From positions 124,001 to 188,000 of the forward strand of contig CBDCZB010000003.1 of assembly GCA_965224415.1 (NCBI GenBank): 64,000 bases of DNA, given 5' to 3'. Shown here piece after piece: positions 55,339 to 63,584 of this stretch. The notes under the pieces were generated by a model that was given only the letters and a program-made list of their open reading frames with translations, searched no databases and was not told where the DNA came from. Every line of letters starts with the position of its first letter. The first letter of the stretch is position 1. The translations under genes were made by a program, and so were the position numbers. The stretch is from DAOUJI01 sp965224415. GTDB lineage: Bacteria; Chloroflexota; Dehalococcoidia; Lucifugimonadales; JAGWBF01.

Positions 55339-56073
55339 CTATCCGCCCGCTCCGGGAGTGGACGCTTCTTCCAGTTGTTCGGCGGGTTGGCCCAGGCGTC
55401 TCTCGGTGCCGCGTATGATGCGTTGGATGTTGTCCCTGTGCTGGAAGGTGATGAGCGCACAGCCAATTCCCGTGTACCAGAGGTATGTGGCGGAGGTGTA
55501 GTCCAAAAGGACTATCACCAACAACACCAGGAATGCCGCCCAGTTGGAAACGATGGAGCCTAACGAAAGGATTCGGGTGAGCAGTGTCACCGGCAGGAAG
55601 ACTCCAACGGCTATGGCGCCGGCTATGGGCTCCATGATGAGCAATCCCCCGAGACCCGTGGCTATTCCCCTGCCGCCCTTGAAATTCAGGAACACGGACC
55701 AGTTGTGACCTGCCAGGGCTGCCAAGCCCGCCACGACCTCCACGCCGGGGTCGTCGGCCACCAGTCGTGCCATGAGTACGGCCAGAAGCCCCTTGCTCAG
55801 GTCCAAAGCCAACGCCAGCGCTGCGAACTTGCCGCCTGCGGTCCGGAGGACGTTTGAAGTACCTATCTTGCCGCTGCCGTACTGCCGTATGTCCACACCC
55901 TTCACGGCCAGCCCAATCAGAAAGCCCCAAGGGATCGAACCCAGAATGTAGGCGACTGGGATGAGGAGGGCGTATTGTCCAGCGGCGGAGTCCAGGTCAG
56001 CCCTTACCAGCATAATGGCGACGTATACGGCCAGCGCCGGGGGAATAATCAGGGCTGTCACGACCTGGGCCAT
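55339..56073 (-). CDS. plsY: glycerol-3-phosphate acyltransferase PlsY
   Basis: A membrane enzyme that acylates glycerol 3-phosphate from acyl-phosphate, the first step of phospholipid synthesis. The 244 residues have several helices and the three family motifs: GSIPWGFLIG, GSGKIGTSNVLRTAGGKFA and the GHNWSVFLNFKGGRGIATGL region, with FQHRDNIQRI near the end. It begins 3 bases after der and precedes gpsA. Slightly longer than the usual 200 residues because of a polar tail and an N-terminal helix. Confidence 0.94.
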   Translation of the reverse strand: MAQVVTALIIPPALAVYVAIMLVRADLDSAAGQYALLIPVAYILGSIPWGFLIGLAVKGVDIRQYGSGKIGTSNVLRTAGGKFAALALALDLSKGLLAVLMARLVADDPGVEVVAGLAALAGHNWSVFLNFKGGRGIATGLGGLLIMEPIAGAIAVGVFLPVTLLTRILSLGSIVSNWAAFLVLLVIVLLDYTSATYLWYTGIGCALITFQHRDNIQRIIRGTERRLGQPAEQLEEASTPGAGG

Positions 56074-56076
56074 GAA

Positions 56077-57396
56077 CTATATCCTCTGCCTGAACACGAG
56101 CCTTAGATGGGTGTGCGTGTAGCCAAAGGCGGTGCGAAGCCGATTCTCCAGGAATCGTTCGTATGAGAAGTGTAGCAGTTTGGGATCGCTTACAGCAAAG
56201 ACGAAAGTGGGCGGGTTGGCGCCCAGCTGTCGCACCTGGGTTATTCTCAGCCGCCTGCCCCGCCTGGCCGGGGGCATGTGGTCCGACATGGCGTCCATCA
56301 ATGTCCGGTTCAGCTTTTCGGGAGGGACTCTCTGAGTCCGTTCCTTGTATATGGCAAGAGAGAGCTTAACCAGGTCGTCCACCCCGTCGCCGTTCAAGGC
56401 AGACGTGAAGGTGATGGGGACGTAGGGCATGAAATGGAGCCTGCTCCTGACGGTCTGGATGGCTTCCTCTTTCTCGTAGGCGTCCACGTTTTCCCTGAGG
56501 TCCCATTTGTTGACAACGGCGACGATGCCTCGGTAGGCGTCCCATGCATAGCCGGAAACGTGGGCGTCTTGGGCGGTGGCCAACTCAGCCGCGTCCAGGA
56601 TCAGCAGGGCTATGTCGCACCGTTGCACCGCACGGGTCGAGCGCAGGGTCGAATAGTATTCAATTCCCTTGCCCACCTTGCCGGGTCGCCTTATGCCCGC
56701 CGTGTCTATAAGGGTCACAGGAGCGCCGTCATAGGTGAAGCGAGTGTCCAGGGCGTCTCTCGTGGTGCCCGGAATCTCACTGACTATGGCCCGTTCCTGG
56801 CCCAGGATGGCGTTGGTCAGCATGGATTTTCCCACGTTGGTCCGCCCGATTATAGCCAGCTTCAGGGACTCCTCTTCATCGGGATAGAGTTCCTCGGACG
56901 GGGGGAGCTGTGCCACCACATGGTCCATCAGGTCGTGGATTCCCAGGTTGTGGTATGCGCTTATGAGGAACGGGTCTCCCAACCCCAGTCCGTAGAATTC
57001 GGCCCCTGAGGCCTCCCTGTTCTGGTTGTCCGCCTTGTTCACAGCCGTAACGACGGGCTTGTGGATGCGACGGAGCCAGTCGGCGATTTCTGCGTCCATG
57101 GGATTTAGCCCGGTTACCGCGTCCATCACGAAGATGATTATCTCCGCTTCCGCCACCGCCGCCTCAACCTGGGCTTTGACCTGCTCCCGCAGAGGGTCTT
57201 GGGGACGCGGCTCCAGTCCGCCGGTGTCCACGATGGTCATCCGGCAATCGGCCCAGACCACCTCGGCCAACAGGCGGTCGCGCGTGGTGCCCGGAATGTC
57301 CGACACTATCGCATCGCGGCCTCCGGCCAGGCGGTTGAAGAGAGTAGACTTGCCGACGTTTGGTCGGCCAACGATGGCTACGAGGGGATTAGTCAT
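56077..57396 (-). CDS. der: ribosome-assembly GTPase Der (EngA)
   Basis: A double-GTPase needed for 50S ribosome assembly. The 439 residues contain two G domains, with P-loops GRPNVGKSTLFN (residue 10) and GRTNVGKSMLTN (about 188), G3 motifs DTGG and DTAG, NKAD and NKWD as G4, and a C-terminal KH-like domain. Its ATG overlaps the argF stop by four bases. Confidence 0.97.
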   Translation of the reverse strand: MTNPLVAIVGRPNVGKSTLFNRLAGGRDAIVSDIPGTTRDRLLAEVVWADCRMTIVDTGGLEPRPQDPLREQVKAQVEAAVAEAEIIIFVMDAVTGLNPMDAEIADWLRRIHKPVVTAVNKADNQNREASGAEFYGLGLGDPFLISAYHNLGIHDLMDHVVAQLPPSEELYPDEEESLKLAIIGRTNVGKSMLTNAILGQERAIVSEIPGTTRDALDTRFTYDGAPVTLIDTAGIRRPGKVGKGIEYYSTLRSTRAVQRCDIALLILDAAELATAQDAHVSGYAWDAYRGIVAVVNKWDLRENVDAYEKEEAIQTVRSRLHFMPYVPITFTSALNGDGVDDLVKLSLAIYKERTQRVPPEKLNRTLMDAMSDHMPPARRGRRLRITQVRQLGANPPTFVFAVSDPKLLHFSYERFLENRLRTAFGYTHTHLRLVFRQRI

Positions 57397-58334
57397 GGCG
57401 CTCCAGGGGTGGAATGAAGATAGGCTCCTCCCATTATATACTCAAGGAGCGCTTTTTGGGCGTGGAGCCTGTTTTCGGCTTGGGTGTACGCGACGGACTG
57501 GGGATGTTCCAGCATTCCCGGAGCCACCTCTTCACCGTAATGGGCCGGCATGTCGTGCATGAATATGGCGCCCTCGGCGGCTTGGCTCATGAGATGTGAG
57601 TCCACTGTGTAGCCTTCAAAGGCGGCTTGACGTCTCTGCGCTTCGGCCTCTTGTCCCATGCTGGCCCAGACGTCGGTGTAGACCACGTCGGCGCCCGCCG
57701 CCGCGTCCGATGGTAAGGTCACGGTCCTCAACTCCGCTCCCGTCGTATCGGAGGCCCTTCTGGCCGCGTCCAGCGTTCTTCCGTCCAGACCATAGCCGTC
57801 GGGAGAGGCGATGGAGAAGTTCATGCCCATCGCCACGGCTCCCAGACAAAGGCTGCGGGCGACGTTGTTGCCGTCTCCTATATAGGCCGCTTTGATGCCG
57901 TTAAGGCGGCCCTTGGAGTCGCGGATGGTCATCAGGTCAGCCAGGGTCTGGCATGGGTGCTCCCAATCGGACAGGGCGTTTATCACTGGAACGTGGGAAT
58001 GTTGGGCCAACTCCTCCAGGTCTCCGTGTCCGAAAACCCTGGCCACTATGCAGTCCACGTACCGGGACAACACTCTTGCCACGTCGGACACTGCCTCCCG
58101 CTTGCCCAGTCCAACCTCTTCGGGTCCCATGTAGACTGAGTAGCCCCCCAGTTGCTGAATCCCGACCTGGAAGGAGACCTTGGTCCGGAGGGACGGCTTG
58201 TCGAACAGGAGGGCCATGGTCTTGCCTGCCAGAGGACTGGCAGCGGCGCCGTCGGCAAGCTCTCGGCCTCGCACCAGCAGACGTTCTATTTGTTGGCTGG
58301 TCAAGTCCTGAATCGAGAGCAGATGGGGCGCCAT
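57393..58334 (-). CDS. argF: ornithine carbamoyltransferase
   Basis: Transfers the carbamoyl group to ornithine to give citrulline in arginine synthesis. The 313 residues carry the carbamoyl-phosphate motif SLRT (48-51; usually STRT), HPCQT (126-130) and the ornithine-loop region DVWASMGQE. The motif that is HCLP in most OTCases reads HDMPAHYGEE (260-269), so the usual active-site Cys is Asp. A related transcarbamylase is possible, though the overall fit is with OTCase. First gene of the argF-der-plsY-gpsA operon. AAGGAGG precedes the ATG. Confidence 0.88.
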   Translation of the reverse strand: MAPHLLSIQDLTSQQIERLLVRGRELADGAAASPLAGKTMALLFDKPSLRTKVSFQVGIQQLGGYSVYMGPEEVGLGKREAVSDVARVLSRYVDCIVARVFGHGDLEELAQHSHVPVINALSDWEHPCQTLADLMTIRDSKGRLNGIKAAYIGDGNNVARSLCLGAVAMGMNFSIASPDGYGLDGRTLDAARRASDTTGAELRTVTLPSDAAAGADVVYTDVWASMGQEAEAQRRQAAFEGYTVDSHLMSQAAEGAIFMHDMPAHYGEEVAPGMLEHPQSVAYTQAENRLHAQKALLEYIMGGAYLHSTPGAP

Positions 58335-58516
58335 GTGTAGTCCTCCTTATTTCCGTCTTAGGGAAGGGAATATTATCCCATAACCCGTTGTGGCTTCAAG
58401 GAGCGGCATAGCGGCTCTTCGCAGTGGATAGTGGATGAGGTGGATTTACACTTGCCAGTGGATATAGAATTGGCGGCAGCCAAAACGCACTGCTATAGGA
58501 CGTCACAGGAGGCTCG

Positions 58517-58870
58517 ATGGCCGGAGAAAAGGTAACCATCGGATTGAAAGGTGAAAGGGAAACCATAGTCTGCGACCACAATGTCGCCGGACACGTAAAC
58601 AAGTTCTCCACGCCTGCGATGATAGGGCTGATGGAAGGCGCTTCCCAACAGGCAGTGGACGCTCATCTGGAACCTGGGCAGACCACGGTCGGCTTCATCG
58701 TCAACGTGAGGCACCTCGCTCCGGCTTCTATCGGCGCCAGGATAGTGGCACGGGCCGAACTGACCGAGATGTCTGGCAACAAGCTCACGTTCACCGTTGA
58801 AGCCTACGACGGGGAAAACAAGATAGGCGACGGCACCCACGTGAGGGCTTTGATTACCCGTCCCGGCTGA
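58517..58870 (+). CDS. hot-dog fold thioesterase (FlK-like)
   Basis: A 117-residue single hot-dog protein. It resembles fluoroacetyl-CoA-type thioesterases: GHVNKFSTPAMIGLMEGAS near residues 25-43, then TTVGFIVNVRHLAPASIGAR. It likely hydrolyses a small acyl-CoA. CAGGAGG precedes ATG 58517. It is a lone plus-strand gene between two minus-strand operons. Confidence 0.85.
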   Translation: MAGEKVTIGLKGERETIVCDHNVAGHVNKFSTPAMIGLMEGASQQAVDAHLEPGQTTVGFIVNVRHLAPASIGARIVARAELTEMSGNKLTFTVEAYDGENKIGDGTHVRALITRPG

Positions 58871-58891
58871 GGCGCGTCGAAGTCTGGGCAG

Positions 58892-60160
58892 CTAGCTCGG
58901 GCCGTTAACGGCCTCTGAGGCGGGGATGTCGTCTTCCAGTTTGGCCAGGAGCTGTTCCAGTGCAGCAGCGTACTCGGTCTCAGTCTCCCAACCGCGGAAA
59001 TCGAACAGCCGGTATCCGGTAAGCCCCAGCAGCTTTACGTTCCGGTTCTTCTCGTCGTAAGTCAGGTCTGAAATCGTTATCGGCTTCATCACCCATTGGC
59101 CGCTGTCGCGCTGCTTCTTGGCCCCTCTGTTGAACTCCTCCCGCAGGTGCTCGTTGGCTAGGGAGTGGTCTGACAGTACAACCACCAGCTTGTCGTAGTA
59201 GAGGATGCCCTTCTCTACGTCGGCGGTCACCCAGAGGCCGAGTTCGCTGGAACTGGCGGTCTCGGGAACCCAACGTCCGACTTTGGCGTCTGCGGGAAAC
59301 GTCCAGCACCGTACGCCTCTACGCTGAAGGTCCAGGCACAGCTTCTGGGCGAACTCCCTGTCTTTGGAAAAGTAGGAGATGAAGCAGGTGTAGTGGCCGA
59401 CCGCGTCCCGGGACGGACCATCGTCAATCAGTTCCTCCGGCGTTCCGGCCCCTCTCAAGAAGGATTCCGGCAACTTGGTGGGAGTGCGGGATATGGTGTC
59501 CAGGCCGATGACGCTGGGGCCCACGTGCCGCAGTTGGTCCAAGCCGATGGCTTGGCTTAGGTCGCAGTCTCCGAAAACGGTGTGGAAGAGTATGGCGTCG
59601 GTCAGCCTGATGGCGTTCAGTGTTGACCTGAAGAAGATGGCCTTACCCAGATTGGCCCCTTCCAGATTGGCGTCCGTCAGGTCGGCATAGCTGAGGTCGG
59701 CCCGGTTCAAGTCTGCACCTGAGAGGTTGGCGCCCTTGAGGTTCGCCTCGCCTAGCTTGGCGCCGTCCAGGCTGGCCCGTTCCAGATCGGCGCCTGCCAA
59801 GTCGGCTCCCCGCAGGTCAGCCCCAGGGAGATGGGCCCCCTTCAAGTCGGCCCCCGTCAGCACAGCCTTCTGGAGGATAGTGTTGGTGAGATTGGCCTCT
59901 GCCATGATGGCGTTGGCCAGTCTGCCCATGCGGCAGCCTGAACGGCTCAGGTTCGCCTTGCTCAAGTTGGCCTCCACTAGGTGGATGCCGCTCAGGTCTG
60001 CGTCGCTCAGATCTGCATAGCTGAGGTCGGCCCTGTTGAGCTTGTGGCTGCTTAAACTGGCGCCTTTGAAATCAAGACGCTCGTTGGGGTTGTCCTGCCG
60101 CCACTGCCCGATGGCCGGAGCGCCCCGCAGGGCCAGCTGCATGTGCTCAGTCTTGGACAC
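58892..60160 (-). CDS. pentapeptide-repeat protein with C-terminal TIR-like domain
   Basis: A 422-residue two-part protein. Residues 28-215 are tandem pentapeptide repeats with A(D/N)L/F at every fifth position (LNRADLSYADLSDADLSG, GADLRGADLAGADLERASL), which fold as a right-handed quadrilateral helix. Residues about 255-400 look like a TIR or SEFIR domain: CFISYFSKDREFAQKLCLDL, GVRCWTFPADAKVG, DKLVVVLSDHSLANEHLREE. TIR domains act as NAD-cleaving effectors or signalling adaptors in bacterial defence. Whether this one is active is unknown. The start is GTG 60160. It lies 39 bases after a PIN gene in the same direction, and a 19-base repeat just upstream holds an extended -10 (TGCTAAAAT). Confidence 0.78.
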   Translation of the reverse strand: MSKTEHMQLALRGAPAIGQWRQDNPNERLDFKGASLSSHKLNRADLSYADLSDADLSGIHLVEANLSKANLSRSGCRMGRLANAIMAEANLTNTILQKAVLTGADLKGAHLPGADLRGADLAGADLERASLDGAKLGEANLKGANLSGADLNRADLSYADLTDANLEGANLGKAIFFRSTLNAIRLTDAILFHTVFGDCDLSQAIGLDQLRHVGPSVIGLDTISRTPTKLPESFLRGAGTPEELIDDGPSRDAVGHYTCFISYFSKDREFAQKLCLDLQRRGVRCWTFPADAKVGRWVPETASSSELGLWVTADVEKGILYYDKLVVVLSDHSLANEHLREEFNRGAKKQRDSGQWVMKPITISDLTYDEKNRNVKLLGLTGYRLFDFRGWETETEYAAALEQLLAKLEDDIPASEAVNGPS

Positions 60161-60163
60161 GCT

Positions 60164-60182
60164 GAGATTTTAGCACAGAGGG
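60164..60182. repeat. 19-bp direct repeat, copy A (upstream of TIR gene)
   Basis: GAGATTTTAGCACAGAGGG is identical to copy B at 62060-62078. On the minus strand it contains TGTGCTAAAAT, an extended -10 box facing the TIR gene. The two copies bracket the TPR and PIN genes exactly. No further repeat of this length is seen in the flanks. Confidence 0.85.
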
Positions 60183-60199
60183 GGGATATGGCGTCACAC

Positions 60200-60610
60200 C
60201 TATCGCAACAGGGCTACGAACCCAGCTTGCTCGAAATTATGGTCGTGGGCTAACGCTTCCTTGATATAGCGTTTTTCCATCAACAGAAAACTAGCACAGT
60301 CGGTAACGCTCCATTTGTGGTCTAGTCGGGAGGCATACCGGTCGACTGCGGTCACGAACTGGGTTGTTGTCTGTTCCATAACTTCTATGTCGGGGTTGGC
60401 GATCAAGGTTCTCACTATCTCTGCGGCATGTTCCCGATAGTATTCTCCCCTGCCGCTGAAGAAATTCAGCAACTCGACAAGAACCATTTCGGTAGTGACA
60501 ATCTGGCAATCGCCTAGTTGTTTAGTGACCGCCTCTGCCTGTTCATGCAACGCATCGCTGGGATTTAGCATAGCTATCCAATAGCCAGCGTCGGCGAAGA
60601 CCTCCCTCAA
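60200..60610 (-). CDS. PIN-domain protein, probable ribonuclease toxin
   Basis: A complete 136-residue PIN domain. The four acidic residues expected for metal-dependent RNase activity are present: Asp7 in VFADAGYW, Glu46 in VLVELLN, Asp104 in SVTDCAS and Asp123 in AHDHNF. This form resembles VapC-like toxins of the COG2402 type. No short antitoxin gene precedes it. Instead the TPR gene ends 6 bases upstream, so both come from one message. Its DNA, like the TPR gene's, is less GC-rich than its surroundings. Confidence 0.85.
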   Translation of the reverse strand: MREVFADAGYWIAMLNPSDALHEQAEAVTKQLGDCQIVTTEMVLVELLNFFSGRGEYYREHAAEIVRTLIANPDIEVMEQTTTQFVTAVDRYASRLDHKWSVTDCASFLLMEKRYIKEALAHDHNFEQAGFVALLR

Positions 60611-60616
60611 GGCTGG

Positions 60617-62026
60617 CTATTCCTTGGGATGTCCATATAAGTAATGCTTATAATTCTTAGCTCCGTCTGACGGCAGCTCGTCCCAATTAACCTCAGGAGC
60701 GGATTCGCGAATCTCCTGGAACATTTCCAGGACCGAGTATGTTCCTGAATGCTGTGGCAGAGGCTCTTTGATGCTCACCATCTCAGCGATGTCGCCCGGC
60801 AGTTTGACTTTATTCTTCAGTTCGAAGGCCTCAACGCTTTCACACCAGGTTTGGAAGGCTTCCACCAAGTCCATTCCCATGTTCCTTGCAGTGATCAAGT
60901 CCACCTTGGCCTTCTCCCATTCGGAGGTGTGCAACCAAGCAATGCCGCGATTGGCATACGCGGCCTTATCCGGTTTCGGAATCAAAGCCTTGTCGAACTC
61001 TCTTATGGCAAGGTCGAGGGTCCCTTTCTTGAAGTAAGCAATGCCTAAGATGGTATGGGCTTCAGCGCAGTCCTGATCCAAATCAAGTGCCTGCTCACAG
61101 TCCTGGATCGCAATGTCGAAATCACCTTTGTCAATGTGAACAGAGGCGCGAACCACGTAGACGATGGGACTGTTCAACCCAAGTTCTACCGTCTTGTCTA
61201 AGTCCTTCAACGCAGCATCTAGGTCTCCGTTTTTACTGTAAGCCGCGCTACGTCCGAAGTAGGCGTAAGCATAGTCATCTCGCAGTATCAACGCCTCAGT
61301 ATAGTCTTGTATGGCTCTCTCTAAGTGACCCTTAGCTGCGTAAGACGTGCCACGATTCAAATAAGCATAGGCATTGTCCTGTTTCAAGGACAACGCCTTG
61401 TCGTAGTACTCTATAGCACTGTCGTGGTCTCCTTTCAGATAGTGGACAATGCCAAGATTGACATAGGCTGCTGCGCAGTCTTTATCCAAGTCGAGAGCTT
61501 TGTTATAGTCCCGGATGGCTCGGGAAAAAATCGATACTTGTCTGTAAGCATGGCCTCGGTACATATGGGTGCCGACGTTGCTGTAACCCAAAGTTATTGA
61601 CTTGCTGAAGTCCTCAATGGCGTTGTCGTAGTTTCCTGTGAGGAAATAAACAAACGCACGATTGTTGTATGCTGCCACGTAGTCCTGGTCAAGGTCCAAT
61701 GCATGTCCATAGTCTTGTATCGCCAGGTCGTGCTCGCCTTTTCTTAGGTATGCTCCAGCTCGATTGAAATATATTGCGGCGTTGTCCGATTCCAACGTCA
61801 TAGCCTGGCAATATTCCTTTATCGCGCTGTCGAGGTCCCCTTTATCTACATGGTCATTGGCTTGATTGTTAAGCAAAGCCGCCTTGTCGGAGCTTGATTC
61901 GTCTGTTGTCGGCGGATCGGTTTCGCTGAACGGAAGACGCTTTGCTTCAACCGTAGGAAGCTGTTCTGGAGGTTCGAAGTCTGATAAGTCCGGAAGTGGG
62001 TCTAGGGGCGGTGCGGTTACCATCAT
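60617..62026 (-). CDS. TPR-repeat protein coupled to a PIN gene
   Basis: A 469-residue protein with about ten tetratricopeptide repeats between residues 50 and 390, each 34 residues long, such as AAIYFNRAGAYLRKGEHDLA, AAYVNLGIVHYLKGDHDSAI and AYAYLNRGTSYAAKGHLERA. The N-terminus (1-50) is acidic and disordered. The C-terminal 75 residues are different (VKLPGDIAEMVSIKEPLPQ and a tail ending KHYLYGHPKE). TPR arrays bind peptides or proteins. It ends 6 bases before the PIN gene, so it may regulate or neutralise the nuclease (inference). A/T-richer codons than neighbouring genes suggest recent arrival. Confidence 0.85.
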   Translation of the reverse strand: MMVTAPPLDPLPDLSDFEPPEQLPTVEAKRLPFSETDPPTTDESSSDKAALLNNQANDHVDKGDLDSAIKEYCQAMTLESDNAAIYFNRAGAYLRKGEHDLAIQDYGHALDLDQDYVAAYNNRAFVYFLTGNYDNAIEDFSKSITLGYSNVGTHMYRGHAYRQVSIFSRAIRDYNKALDLDKDCAAAYVNLGIVHYLKGDHDSAIEYYDKALSLKQDNAYAYLNRGTSYAAKGHLERAIQDYTEALILRDDYAYAYFGRSAAYSKNGDLDAALKDLDKTVELGLNSPIVYVVRASVHIDKGDFDIAIQDCEQALDLDQDCAEAHTILGIAYFKKGTLDLAIREFDKALIPKPDKAAYANRGIAWLHTSEWEKAKVDLITARNMGMDLVEAFQTWCESVEAFELKNKVKLPGDIAEMVSIKEPLPQHSGTYSVLEMFQEIRESAPEVNWDELPSDGAKNYKHYLYGHPKE

Positions 62027-62059
62027 CTTGCTCTAATGTGTAGGTTAGTCCCGATGGGA

Positions 62060-62078
62060 GAGATTTTAGCACAGAGGG
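62060..62078. repeat. 19-bp direct repeat, copy B (upstream of TPR gene)
   Basis: Identical to 60164-60182. Here the minus-strand TGTGCTAAAAT lies about 40 bases ahead of the TPR start. Both copies therefore sit in promoter position for a minus-strand gene and also mark the borders of the TPR-PIN insert. Confidence 0.85.
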
Positions 62079-62092
62079 AGGTTAGTGCGTAC

Positions 62093-62129
62093 AGAAAAGC
62101 CGAGGCCGGCTCACTCAGGAGCCGGCCTC
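62093..62129 (-). terminator. intrinsic terminator of the Fe-S protein gene
   Basis: GAGGCCGGCTC (62102-62112) and GAGCCGGCCTC (62119-62129) form a perfect 11-pair stem with a six-base loop. Read on the minus strand it is followed by GGCTTTTCTG. It separates the Fe-S gene from the TPR-PIN-TIR cluster. Confidence 0.75.
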
Positions 62130-62156
62130 TCTGTAGTCGCTGGGGATGGGCGGGGG

Positions 62157-63440
62157 TTAGGCTTCCTCGACTCCCGCCGGGGCCTCCATCGTGGTGCCGG
62201 ACTTGGCGATCGAGATGTACTGGGACACCTTGTCCTTGAAGTCCTGTAAGACCGCGTCGCCGTTGTTGTCGGAGGAGACCTCTCCGCTGGATATCTTCTC
62301 CTTGAGGTCCGCGAAGAGAACGTCTTCCGACTTGCCGTGGGGTATGTCGAAGAAGGCCCTGCCGAAGCTGGGGAGTTCGCCTGGACCGAAGTATCCCATC
62401 TCCCTGATGGAGTATCCCTCCAGGAGGTGGGTGCCCTTGCCAAGCACCTGTCCGGTCTCCACGTAGTGGTCCATCACTGCGGGCATTCCGTAACGCTGTA
62501 CAGGGCAGGTCTTCATGCAGACTGCGCAGCCGTCGTACCGTGCCATGACGGGTCGGCAGCGCTTGTATATCAGCTTGTGCTTCTGGACGCCCCTCCACCA
62601 TACCTTGTCACGCATCAGCGCCCGGCCAGGGCACCGGTTGACGCACACCTGGCAGATGGAGCAGAAGGAGTGGATGCCGTAGTCGATGGGTTGGTCGTGG
62701 GTGACCGCGGCGTCGGTGGTTATTATCATCAACCGCGCCCTGGAGCCGAAGTGGGGTGAGAGAAGCTGGCCGTTCGCCCCCAACTGGCCCAGTCCTGCGG
62801 CTACGAACATGGGGATGTAGACGCCGCTGTTGTCGTTTGGACTGTGTATCTGGGCATGGTAGCCCAAGCTCCGAATGTGCTCGGCCAGATCAAGCGCCAC
62901 AGCGCCCATTATCCGGTACACGCTGTGATGCGGGCCCTCTGCGAACAGGCTGGGGGCCGTCTGTGTGGGCTCGTAGTCCTGCTCCCAGGCCAGGCATAGG
63001 GCATGGGGGTACTTGATCCACTCGCGCTTGGAAGAAAACGCGTAGCGCATGTCGTAGGCGGTGAACCCCGCTTCGGAGAAGCCCAGTTCCCGAGCCTTCA
63101 GACGGATCTCTTCGGTGACATCTTTGGCGTAGTTGGGTTCGACGGACGGCTGGATGTCGCCACTGTCCTTGGCGGCCTCTACGATGGGCTTGTTGAGCAC
63201 GTCGTGAATCCGCCGGTCGGCCAGCTGGTCCTCCTTGTAGACGGTCCAGACCCACTCCCGGTCTGCTGTGTACTCGATCTGCTGGCTCTCCAGGGGATAT
63301 TCCCTGGAGTAGAAGTCCACCTCGCTGCGAAGCTGGACGATGCCCGGCTCGTTTTCCAACTCCTCCGGCACGGTTATCGTGACGTCATTGTCCCCGTGCC
63401 TCCTGCCAGGACGGTTTACGGAATGGCCGACCTTCAGCAT
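62157..63440 (-). CDS. RdhA/QueG-like protein with two 4Fe-4S clusters
   Basis: A 427-residue protein of the reductive-dehalogenase/epoxyqueuosine-reductase superfamily. The corrinoid-domain segment AAGLGQLGANGQLLSPHFGS precedes a bacterial ferredoxin-type pair of clusters: Cys260, 263, 266 and 270 (CSICQVCVNRCP), and Cys295, 305, 308 and 312 (CAVCMKTCP). There is no Tat signal, so it is cytoplasmic, unlike respiratory RdhA. It may be a B12-dependent reductase, and a substrate cannot be assigned. ATG 63440 has GGAGG six bases upstream. A longer frame to 63485 is less likely. Confidence 0.82.
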   Translation of the reverse strand: MLKVGHSVNRPGRRHGDNDVTITVPEELENEPGIVQLRSEVDFYSREYPLESQQIEYTADREWVWTVYKEDQLADRRIHDVLNKPIVEAAKDSGDIQPSVEPNYAKDVTEEIRLKARELGFSEAGFTAYDMRYAFSSKREWIKYPHALCLAWEQDYEPTQTAPSLFAEGPHHSVYRIMGAVALDLAEHIRSLGYHAQIHSPNDNSGVYIPMFVAAGLGQLGANGQLLSPHFGSRARLMIITTDAAVTHDQPIDYGIHSFCSICQVCVNRCPGRALMRDKVWWRGVQKHKLIYKRCRPVMARYDGCAVCMKTCPVQRYGMPAVMDHYVETGQVLGKGTHLLEGYSIREMGYFGPGELPSFGRAFFDIPHGKSEDVLFADLKEKISSGEVSSDNNGDAVLQDFKDKVSQYISIAKSGTTMEAPAGVEEA

Positions 63441-63584
63441 GTCGCACCTCCACTCGATACTGGACGCTGGTTCTTGACGGCGCACAACGACGCACGGTAG
63501 AGCAGGCCCATATTGCCACCTATTGTCCTTTTGGCGACGCCCATTGTCAAGCGGAATGTCCCCGCTATCGGGCGGGTCGTTGGG

